Source: Adhaeribacter radiodurans (lineage in GTDB: Bacteria; Bacteroidota; Bacteroidia; Cytophagales; Hymenobacteraceae). From it: a stretch of DNA of 64,000 nt. Location: assembly GCF_014075995.1 (NCBI RefSeq), contig NZ_CP055153.1, forward strand, positions 1,922,001 through 1,986,000. Direction: 5' to 3'. The translations under genes and the position numbers were made by a program. How positions within the stretch are numbered: the stretch's first letter is position 1; the number at the start of each line of letters is the position of its first letter. This document shows positions 46,703 through 54,230 of the stretch, piece by piece. The notes beneath the pieces are model-generated. The model was not told where the DNA came from, searched no databases, and saw only the letters and a list, made by a program, of their open reading frames with translations.

Positions 46703-47371
46703 TTACTGAAAGTTCAGAAAAGCATTTATCTGGTTTTGGTATTTTTCTTCGTAAACAAACTCACCTCTTAATAAAAACTTATTGGTGTCGAGCAGTACTT
46801 CGTAATTAGGAATAGGAATGTGTTTGGGGATTTTATAAACCCGTTCGTCGTTTTTAGTAAAGGGAGTAGGTACTTTAGAATTAAAAAGATAAGGAATCAG
46901 AATTTTAGAACAACTTAGGGCAATGCGGTGGATGGGATAATCGGCAAAGTAATCTTGTAAACGTTGATTAATGTTTTCGAAAAATTCGGAGGTTTCGGCC
47001 AAACGTACCCGCGAGCCCGCCCGGGATTTGCCTTTGGTTTTTAAATATTTTACCTGGCTAACGCCTTGTTTCATTCGCACCATGTACGACCGGAATACCT
47101 TATGATCCAGGTTTAATCCGTTTTCGAAAAAACCCATGGCACAATGGCCTGATTGAATAAGTAATATAATGTAATTAACCTTACTTAATTCTTCGTCTGT
47201 CGCCAGGTTGGGAGATAGCACCAAAGGCAGTCGAAAATAAAAAAGTTCGTTATTATGCGCATCTAAGAAAATAAGCCGGTGTTTTTCAGAATCATACGTG
47301 TAGGCTAAACCTGATTCGGGGAGGTGGTTTAGTACTTGCCTGGCAATTGTTAAGGGTAACAAGCGGTTCAT
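46703..47371 (-). CDS. VLRF1-like (Vms1/ANKZF1-type) release-factor-fold protein
   Basis: A 222-residue protein. The central part has VRMKQGVSQVKYLKTKGKSRAGS, then FFENINQRLQDYF and IHRIALSCSKILIPYLF. This matches the eRF1-like VLRF1 domain: the GxxQ motif is G103-V-S-Q106, followed by the basic KxKSRAGSRVR loop. In Vms1/ANKZF1 this motif releases stalled nascent chains from peptidyl-tRNA. The ankyrin and zinc-finger parts of the eukaryotic proteins are absent. It overlaps the AI-2E permease gene by four bases. The family call is inferred from motifs; the function in Bacteroidetes has not been shown to my knowledge. Confidence 0.65.
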   Translation of the reverse strand: MNRLLPLTIARQVLNHLPESGLAYTYDSEKHRLIFLDAHNNELFYFRLPLVLSPNLATDEELSKVNYIILLIQSGHCAMGFFENGLNLDHKVFRSYMVRMKQGVSQVKYLKTKGKSRAGSRVRLAETSEFFENINQRLQDYFADYPIHRIALSCSKILIPYLFNSKVPTPFTKNDERVYKIPKHIPIPNYEVLLDTNKFLLRGEFVYEEKYQNQINAFLNFQ

Positions 47372-48426
47372 GGAGTTTCCTCCTCTTCATTGCCTAGTAT
47401 ATAAGCGTAAGGTTGTAGCTGGGTAATTTCGTCGAAAATAATTCTTAAAATGCCAAAAAAAGGCACGAACAAAACCATGCCGGATACGCCCCAAATTAGG
47501 CTGCCTAATAAAATAGCCATAATTGTAAACAAAGGATTTAATTTTACGCGCGAGCCAGTAATGTAAGGTGTTAGAAAGTTGGCTTCGAGCAATTGTGTTA
47601 CCATAAAAAATAATAATATTAGTACCGGTTGCCACAACGCATCCTGAATAAGCAAAGAAAAGGCAATAGGAAAGGCAATTCCTAAAAAAGAGCCGAAATA
47701 AGGTACAATGCGTAGTAAAGCGGTAATAAGGGCAAATAGCAAGGCGTGCTTCAAACCAATTGCCCAGAAACCTAAGGTATAAATAACAGCTAAAACGCTA
47801 ATCACCATAAAAGTACCCTGCAAATAATCGTGTACTACTTGATTAATGCGTAAAAATACCCGCCGCGATTCTTCGTGGTTGTGAAACCAGTTTACCTTAA
47901 TAAAGAAGTTTTGAATGCGGTGGCGGTACACCAGAAAAAAGAAGGTGTACGTTAGCACTATAAAAATCTGCAATAACAAATAAAGGCCTTGCACCAAAAA
48001 GTTTTTAAGGGTTTTACCTACCTCTTTTAAAAAATCGGGCTTTTTTTGTTCTAATATAACTTCTTGTTCAAATTCTGAAATATCGGTAGTTTCGGATAAC
48101 AGACCTTGCAGCCGGTTGGTTTTGTGTTTAATTTTTTGTTCTATTTCGGGTAAGTCGGTTTTCAGGTTCGCTAATTTAGTATACACTACGGTACTTAAAC
48201 CAGCCAGCACCAATAGCACGAGCAGAATGGATGATAGGGCAGCCATGGATTTTTTAAAACCTATGCGTTGCAACTTCAGGACGAAGGGATACAAGAGCAT
48301 AGCGAAAAAAGCCGCAACAGCCACCGGAATTAAGAATGGTTTACCTAAATACAGGATTAAAGATAAAAGAAATACGGCCAGTAAAAGCTTATTAAATTGG
48401 TTTAGGTTTATTCGTTTCGCGTTCAT
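47368..48426 (-). CDS. AI-2E family (PerM-like) membrane transporter
   Basis: A 352-residue membrane protein with about eight membrane segments and a coiled soluble stretch at about 70-130. Typical of the family are FYLVYR-like FFLVYRHRIQNFF, RINQVVHDYLQGTFMVISVLAVIYTLGF and LRIVPYFGSFLGIAFPIAFSLL. Some members export autoinducer-2 and others act in osmotic or ion transport. It overlaps the VLRF1-like gene by four bases, suggesting one transcript. Confidence 0.92.
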   Translation of the reverse strand: MNAKRINLNQFNKLLLAVFLLSLILYLGKPFLIPVAVAAFFAMLLYPFVLKLQRIGFKKSMAALSSILLVLLVLAGLSTVVYTKLANLKTDLPEIEQKIKHKTNRLQGLLSETTDISEFEQEVILEQKKPDFLKEVGKTLKNFLVQGLYLLLQIFIVLTYTFFFLVYRHRIQNFFIKVNWFHNHEESRRVFLRINQVVHDYLQGTFMVISVLAVIYTLGFWAIGLKHALLFALITALLRIVPYFGSFLGIAFPIAFSLLIQDALWQPVLILLFFMVTQLLEANFLTPYITGSRVKLNPLFTIMAILLGSLIWGVSGMVLFVPFFGILRIIFDEITQLQPYAYILGNEEEETP

Positions 48427-48808
48427 CTGTAAAAAAAACTAAACGCAAAAACTACCGGGATGTTTTTACTTCCTCCAGAGATATTCTACAATGGTGGAAT
48501 AGCCGGTTATAAGTTTTTTTCAGGTTCCGGTTTTGAGTTTTACTGCTGCTGCTCCGTTCTTTAGACAACCGCAACTAAGGCACTGTTGAAAATTGGAACG
48601 TGCCATAACCACTTCCCTAATTTATCATGAGCAAAAAACAAATCTAAATTTTTCTATTTAACTTAATTATGGTTTAATTAAAATACAAGAAAGAGATTAC
48701 AAGTAATAATCTCCGGCAAATGTTTTACATTGTTTTTTTACCAATTACAACAAGTTAAAAGAAATAACAAGTAGCGTTTCAGCCATTATCTGTCAACCAT
48801 ATTAGCTC
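48427..48808. other. 382-base divergent intergenic region
   Basis: No gene or clear signal was found; leader region for the transporter (minus) and DUF1801 protein (plus). Confidence 0.5.
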
Positions 48809-49171
48809 ATGAAAACTGCCTTTAAAAATGTAGACGAATACATTCAAACCTTTCCTAGTGATATTCAAATTTTATTGGATCGGGTTCGTACTACCATTAC
48901 CACCAATGCTCCCGATGCGGTGGAGAGTATTGCTTATGGCATGCCAGCGTATAAGTTAAACGGGAGCCCCTTAGTCTATTTTGCCGGTTTTAAAAAGCAT
49001 ATCGGATTTTATGCCACTCCAAGCGGACACTCTGAATTTGAAAAGGAACTTTCCGGCTATAAGCAGGGGAAAGGTTCTGTTCAATTTCCCCTGGATAAAC
49101 CCCTGCCGTATAACTTAATCGAGAGAATAGTAGTGTTTAGAGTTAAAGAAAATTTAGTAAAAACAAAATGA
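48809..49171 (+). CDS. DUF1801 (YdhG-like) protein
   Basis: A 120-residue protein with VDEYIQTFPSDIQILLDRVRTTI, ESIAYGMPAYKLNGSPLVYFAGFKKHIGFYATP and GKGSVQFPLDKPLPYNLIERIVVFRVKE. This is the DUF1801 family, whose members have been called iron chaperones (YdhG). It is cytoplasmic. A TTTAGTAAA copy lies within its last codons. Confidence 0.9.
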   Translation: MKTAFKNVDEYIQTFPSDIQILLDRVRTTITTNAPDAVESIAYGMPAYKLNGSPLVYFAGFKKHIGFYATPSGHSEFEKELSGYKQGKGSVQFPLDKPLPYNLIERIVVFRVKENLVKTK

Positions 49172-49388
49172 AAACTTGTTTAAAGAAAGGAACATTGTTG
49201 ATCCGGAAATAACAGATTAGATAAAAAAATTAGATATAAAAACCTCCATGTATCACCTACATTTAAAATAAAAATGGAGGTAGTTAATTAGTTCTCTGTT
49301 TTTGGAAATACTTAAAACATTTTAGGCCGATTGGGTAGGGAACATTATTATACCAATTTGCCCTTTCAGTTTAATTACCCCCAAACTT

Positions 49389-49742
49389 ATGATTTCAAAA
49401 GTTGTTCCGAAACTACCCTATATTAATAAGTTCGCCACCCTTCAGTTTTATGTTCAGCAATTGGGATTTACCTTACGATCCGATTATGGGGAATATCTTA
49501 TTCTCGATTCACCTGCTGCCGAGCTGCACTTTTTTGCTTACCCCAACCTAGTGCCTAGTAAATCTGACTTTATGATTTATCTCCGGGTACAGAAAGGCAT
49601 TGAAGAGCTGTATTTAAAACTACAAAAAGCTGGCATTGCCATACACCCGCATGGCCAATTGGAAACGAAATCCTGGCGGCAGAGAGAGTTTGCAGTAACC
49701 GATCCTAATGGAACCTTACTCACTTTTGGGCAGGCTATTTAG
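49389..49742 (+). CDS. VOC-superfamily (glyoxalase/bleomycin-resistance-like) protein
   Basis: A 117-residue VOC fold protein. YINKFATLQFYVQQLGFTLRSDYGEYLILDSPAAELHFFAY is one beta-alpha-beta unit, and AVTDPNGTLLTFGQAI is the C-terminal metal-site strand. Length and layout fit bleomycin-resistance-type antitoxicant binders. The substrate is unknown. Its stop codon lies inside an 18-bp perfect palindrome. Confidence 0.88.
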   Translation: MISKVVPKLPYINKFATLQFYVQQLGFTLRSDYGEYLILDSPAAELHFFAYPNLVPSKSDFMIYLRVQKGIEELYLKLQKAGIAIHPHGQLETKSWRQREFAVTDPNGTLLTFGQAI

Positions 49743-49755
49743 TAAATTTACTAAA
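49738..49755. repeat. Perfect 18-bp palindrome at the VOC gene stop
   Basis: TTTAGTAAATTTACTAAA is its own reverse complement. It consists of the recurring 9-mer and its inverse joined directly. The stop codon TAG of the VOC gene is inside it. Confidence 0.5.
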
Positions 49756-50368
49756 CATAATAAGGAAATTTAGTATAGAAAATAGCAGGATGAATAAGTG
49801 GCCTTAAAGCACTAACCAGATGAATAAACCAGATTATTGCTGATTGAGTAAAGCGGCTCGAATATCAAGCTTTAAGATGTTAAAGTCTTAGTCGAGTTAA
49901 TGGTTATTTACCAAATGTATATTCTTACAATCTCTCCAGCCAGTTTAGTAAATTTTTTTGTCTGGTTACTTAGCTTCAACTTGGATCTACCTGCACTTTA
50001 ACCGTTTTAAGGCAGAATAGGATAGGTATGTACCAGGTGAATACGAGCATCTGATAAGTAGATGACTTATTAAAATAATTATACTGGATTGGAAATATAT
50101 AAAGGCGTATACAAGAAATAATTTGAATTGAAAATTGGTGCAAGCCAATTTATCTGTTTTTTATATTTTACGTATAAAATAACTATTTTACATTATAGTA
50201 AAAGTTCGTTTGAACTTTAAACTTTATTTTATATTTATCTTCTTCTCCGCTATTCGCGCCTGATCCTTTTTGCTGTCCATTAAACAATTAATTATTAAGG
50301 ATTTAATTCTATTTATCTTCTTAACGGTTCAATCCTGATTTCGGTATTTTGTCTAGAATTAGGGTCCT
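49743..50368. other. 626-base intergenic region
   Basis: No gene on either strand. A TTTAGTAAA copy lies at 49944-49952. AT-rich leader of the STAS-like gene at 50369. Confidence 0.5.
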
Positions 50369-50785
50369 ATGATGGTGTATGAAAGTGATTGTTTTGAATT
50401 AGAATATCTACCGGAATACTGCCTGTTAGTAGTAAGATGGATGGGAATCTTAGAAATAGAAGAACTCGTTTTAATGATTAGGAAAATTGTTGAAGTAGTG
50501 GACAAGTATAAAATAGAAAATATCCTATTAGATGCTACTTACGTGGAAGCCAGTAAAAGCTTAACGGCTATTAAAACCGGACCAGTTCTGGAATACTTTA
50601 CTGCTCCCTGGCCTTTGCCAACGATAAAAAAAATTGCCCGGGTAACTTCTGGCCATGATCCTTACGATGAGGCTATTACGCAGCAGTATCAAACTCTTCT
50701 TCAATTTAAAGCCTCTAATATAGAATTTAGAAATTTTAAGCATCATTATGAGGCGATGTTTTGGTTGATAGACAAAATAAAATAG
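50369..50785 (+). CDS. STAS/SpoIIAA-like small protein, paralog of the 45.2-kb gene
   Basis: A 138-residue protein alignable end to end with that at 45193-45603: ELEYLPEYCLLVVRWMG, KYKIENILLDATYVEA, KKIARVTSGHDPYDE and the shared FKHHYEAMFWLIDK tail. This indicates a duplication, now about 5 kb apart and on the opposite strand. The function is unknown. Confidence 0.75.
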   Translation: MMVYESDCFELEYLPEYCLLVVRWMGILEIEELVLMIRKIVEVVDKYKIENILLDATYVEASKSLTAIKTGPVLEYFTAPWPLPTIKKIARVTSGHDPYDEAITQQYQTLLQFKASNIEFRNFKHHYEAMFWLIDKIK

Positions 50786-51566
50786 AACAAGTAAAATTAT
50801 AAGAGTATAAGTTATTTTGGTTTACGAACGGGAACAGTATGCCAGATGCCGGTATAAATAGTTAGACTAAATATTTATTTTAGGGCAATAAGTGTTTTGG
50901 TTCTGATATGATTTTGATTATTAATTTTCTGCCAGCTCTTAAAAGGAGTACTAAACGCCTTCGTTCTGAATGGCTACTTGGCGTTATTATTGTTTTAAAA
51001 AGCGAGATTACAGGAAGTAATTTGATTAATCAACCCTATTTTTAGAATTTAAAATTAAACTCAAACTCAAATTAAATAGTAAAAGAACCTTGGATGGTTC
51101 AAGACCTGTAGTTAAAAACAGGATTGTTGGAAATAAAAGTTTAAAACAATTTTTATTCTTACTTCCGTCATCCTGGAAGGATTTAACCAATTTAGAGTGA
51201 CTGCCGTAGTGTTTTCTAGAAAGTTTTAGCAAGTAATCCCCCTTAATACCAACAATCCGTTCTTCTTTTCTGCCGGTTAGTTCCTTTTAGGATGACAAAA
51301 TTGGAAGAAGTAGCTACAATCAAACTATTGTTCCGGCTGGTTTTCGACATTCCTGTTTTCAATACCTACCGGATTGGTTTCTTTTTAATATTATTAGAGT
51401 ATTTAGTAAATACTACCTGGTATTAATTATGGAGATGGCTTAAAAAGGAAATGAGATACCAAAGACCTGGAAATTCCACTTCTTTTGGTATCTCATTACT
51501 CCGATATTTCACAAAACGCCTTAGTCCGCTTAGTTAATGACTAGAAAATAAATTAGTAACTAGCCG
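50786..51566. other. 781-base intergenic region
   Basis: No supported gene; a 68-codon minus frame near 51026-51232 is low-complexity and probably spurious. It contains a TTTAGTAAA copy (51402-51410) and the strong terminator of the AhpD/TonB operon (51440-51497). Confidence 0.55.
51440..51497 (-). terminator. Terminator of the AhpD/TonB/MFS operon with nested hairpin
   Basis: A perfect 14-bp stem (51450-51463 with 51484-51497) surrounds a 20-base loop. That loop holds its own palindrome, TGGAA-A-TTCCA (51468-51478). On the minus strand a T-rich stretch (TCCTTTTTA) follows. It lies 70 bases after the last gene of the operon. Confidence 0.7.
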
Positions 51567-52118
51567 CTAAGTCCGTAAGTCAGTGGCAATATACCCTTCG
51601 GCGGCGCGTTGCGGGGCCCGGTTCACGTAAAACTGCAAATCATCGGGTGCCCAGGTAGCTAAACCATCTACGTAGCGATTGAACATACAGAAGGCGGCCG
51701 CAATTAAAACTGTATCGTGGATTTCGCGGTCGGTAGCGCCTAAGTTGCGGGCTTGCGCTATTTGATTGGAGGTTACCTTTTGGCCGCTTTGCTGCACGCT
51801 TCCGGCAATAGTTAGTAAGGCTTTCATCTTTTCTGATAAGTCAGCGGAGGAAAAATCTTTTTTAATTTCTTCAATGGTTTGAATATCGCAATGCAAATAA
51901 TGGCCGGCCAAAGCGCCGTGTACGTGCTGGCAGAAAAAGCAGTTGTTCAGGTAAGACACGTACGATCCAATTAATTCGCGTTCGCCGCGGCTTAGGGTAT
52001 TATCATCCGAGCGCAGCAGCGTTTCGGCTAAGGCGTTTAAGTGTTTGGCTGTATCGGGCTGGTACGCCATTAAACCCCGGATTCCGGGTAATTCGTTATT
52101 TAAATCAATATGAGCCAT
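51567..52118 (-). CDS. AhpD-like carboxymuconolactone decarboxylase-family protein (3 of 3)
   Basis: A 183-residue all-helical protein. The redox motif CFFCQHVH (C-x-x-C-x3-H) sits after a conserved RELIGSYVSYLNN. The C-terminal part has the repeated ending AAFCMFNRYVDGLATWAP. Members reduce peroxides with the CxxC pair or act as decarboxylases. This copy follows the second AhpD gene by only two bases. The three copies of the operon share the plan PGIxxL...QDSA/PDT...LLR...CxxCxxxH...NRYVDGL. Confidence 0.9.
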   Translation of the reverse strand: MAHIDLNNELPGIRGLMAYQPDTAKHLNALAETLLRSDDNTLSRGERELIGSYVSYLNNCFFCQHVHGALAGHYLHCDIQTIEEIKKDFSSADLSEKMKALLTIAGSVQQSGQKVTSNQIAQARNLGATDREIHDTVLIAAAFCMFNRYVDGLATWAPDDLQFYVNRAPQRAAEGYIATDLRT

Positions 52119-52120
52119 TT

Positions 52121-52678
52121 TTAAAATTTTAGGGCGGGTTGCGGGGTAACATAACCGTGTTCAGCCAGGCGTTCGCCCATGGCAGTATAAGCAGCATCAT
52201 CGGTAGGTGTTAAAGTAGCCAAGCCATCTACGTAGCGGTTAAACATACAAAAGGTGGCAGCTATTAGTACTGTATCGTGGATTTCGCGGTCAGTAACTTC
52301 CAATTCCCGGGCAGCGGCAATATCCTCAGGCAGTACAGCTTTACCCAATATTTGCGTTTTACCGGCAATGTGCAATAAAGCTTTAAGCTTCGGGCTAACC
52401 TCTGCCTGTTGCATATCCGCCAAAACAGCGTCTACGTGGTGCGCTTCTTCGGTGCCGTACAAACACCGGGCTGCGGCGGCGTGGCTGTTTCGGCAAAACA
52501 TACATTTATTTAAATGCGACACGTACGTGGCAATCAATTCCCGGTCAGCGGCCGGAAGCGGCGACTCGCCCCGCAATAATACTTGCGCCAGATTATATAA
52601 ATGTTGCCCGGTGTCGGGCCGGAACATTGCCAGCGATCGAATTCCCGGTACTCCTTCCGGAACGTTAATGTGAGCCAT
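52121..52678 (-). CDS. AhpD-like carboxymuconolactone decarboxylase-family protein (2 of 3)
   Basis: I set the start at the ATG at 52678 (MAHINVPEGVPGIRSL), which aligns with its neighbour MAHIDLNNELPGIRGL. The longer frame to 52759 has a poor extra 27 residues. This gives 185 residues with CMFCRNSH as the redox motif and ATFCMFNRYVDGLATLTP near the C-terminus. It lies 279 bases after the MFS gene, so it may have its own promoter, and two bases before the third copy. Confidence 0.9.
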   Translation of the reverse strand: MAHINVPEGVPGIRSLAMFRPDTGQHLYNLAQVLLRGESPLPAADRELIATYVSHLNKCMFCRNSHAAAARCLYGTEEAHHVDAVLADMQQAEVSPKLKALLHIAGKTQILGKAVLPEDIAAARELEVTDREIHDTVLIAATFCMFNRYVDGLATLTPTDDAAYTAMGERLAEHGYVTPQPALKF

Positions 52679-52957
52679 AGTTCTGTGTATTTTAAAAATT
52701 AGTAAATTATGAAAGGTTAGATAAATTAATTTTTGACTGTTAACCCACCGAAAACTCAATACCTGAAAAAACCAAGCATCAAGTTTCCAGCGGAACTACA
52801 GATTTTGAAATTTGGCTTTGGATTAGCCAGGTAAAGGATTGATTAACCAGTTTGCAGTAAATTTTTACGATTGCTTTTGGGATAAAATTTAAAAATCTAT
52901 CGCCAAAAGCTTCCCCCGATAATGAAATTTGTTATGTTTCTGAAGTTTTCATAAGCG

Positions 52958-54226
52958 TTAATGCTCCGTTTCAGGAGTAAATCCCTGTTTATCTTTCAGG
53001 AACAATACTACCAGCAGGCCAACCAGAAAAACTAAGGAAAACAGGAAAATAGCGTTACCGTAGCCGCCCAACTTGGAAACCAAGATGCCTACCAGCAGAA
53101 CCGCCGAAGCGGTAAACAAGCGGCCAATATTAAAACAAAAACCCGTAGCAGTAGACCGGATGCCCGTTGGAAACAACTGCGGAACATACACCGACAAAAC
53201 ACCCTGGCTCAATCCAAAAAACAACGCCAGTACCATAATCTCGACGTAAATAATGGACGTAAATACCTGGTTCGTTTTAAATAAAACAAACGACATGGCC
53301 GTGCAAACGCTAAAACACAACACCAACGACTGCCGCAGTCCCAGAAAACGAATAAGCCACCCCGACAGGAAACCGCCGCTTAAACCTCCCATTCCTAAAA
53401 ACATCATGCTGAGGCCCCGTTCGTGCGGCGCATCCGTAGCAATCAGGCTTTGTACCCAGGTAGGTAACCATGAGAATATGGCCCATAAACCAATGAGCAT
53501 GGCCCCAAATGTTAAAGAACCGCGGAGCAAAGCAGCACGGTGGGTCGCGGAAAACAACGCAGTTAAGTGTGGCTCTGATGTTTGGTTTTCGCGGCGGTAA
53601 GCCAGCCATTTACCTGATTCCTGCACGAACCAGATGCCCACTAAAGCCAGGATTAAAGGTATTAGTCCGATTAAAAACCCGGCCCGCCACGATGCCACCG
53701 TGTAATTAAGCAAACCTGCCGAAAAAATACCCACCGGAAAAGCAATGGACAATATACCCGTAAAAATTGCCCGGTTACGAGCAGGCCACACTTCGTTGAG
53801 CAAAGTAAACGAAACTACCAGTACGCCGCCTACCCCAAAACCACTCAGAAAACGGCTAATGACTACTACTCCCCAGGTAGGTGCCAAACCAGTAGCCATG
53901 GTAAACAAACCATAAAACCCAATCGCCAGTAGTAAAGCTTTTTTGCGCCCAAACTTATCGCTGATTAGTCCCCAGGAAAAACCTCCGAAAGCCCAGCCAA
54001 AAATAAACATAGCATTGATGTAGGCACTGGTATCGCTGCCAACTGCTAAGCTGGCACTACCCTGCAAATCGGCAATTACAATCGGCAGATATACAGCCAT
54101 TAAAGTAGAAACCGTGCCGCCCAGGGCACAACTAATAAAACAAAGCAAGAACAAAACAGTCCGGTAGCGTTGTCCGGTTTGGTCTTGGCGGGTAGCTAGT
54201 TGGGGGGGTAATACTGTGGTATCCAT
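52958..54226 (-). CDS. MFS transporter
   Basis: A 422-residue major facilitator with 12 membrane segments. The signature DKFGRKKALL follows segment 2 (GFSWGLISDKFGRKKALLLAIG). The cytoplasmic loop and the inner segments are typical of sugar-porter/aromatic-acid type permeases, but the substrate is not determined. It begins four bases after the TonB receptor gene, so it probably moves the same ligand across the inner membrane. Confidence 0.93.
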   Translation of the reverse strand: MDTTVLPPQLATRQDQTGQRYRTVLFLLCFISCALGGTVSTLMAVYLPIVIADLQGSASLAVGSDTSAYINAMFIFGWAFGGFSWGLISDKFGRKKALLLAIGFYGLFTMATGLAPTWGVVVISRFLSGFGVGGVLVVSFTLLNEVWPARNRAIFTGILSIAFPVGIFSAGLLNYTVASWRAGFLIGLIPLILALVGIWFVQESGKWLAYRRENQTSEPHLTALFSATHRAALLRGSLTFGAMLIGLWAIFSWLPTWVQSLIATDAPHERGLSMMFLGMGGLSGGFLSGWLIRFLGLRQSLVLCFSVCTAMSFVLFKTNQVFTSIIYVEIMVLALFFGLSQGVLSVYVPQLFPTGIRSTATGFCFNIGRLFTASAVLLVGILVSKLGGYGNAIFLFSLVFLVGLLVVLFLKDKQGFTPETEH

Positions 54227-54230
54227 GTGG

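Noticed and set aside
49242-49281. Hairpin ACCTCCAT / ATGGAGGT as terminator
   Set aside because: The 24-base loop is large and the T-rich tail is on the minus strand, where no gene ends.
51026-51232. 68-codon minus-strand frame
   Set aside because: Low-complexity Leu/Ser/Lys-rich translation with no family resemblance.
52679-52759. Longer start of the second AhpD-like protein
   Set aside because: The internal ATG at 52678 aligns with the start of its paralog; the extra residues look like translated leader.
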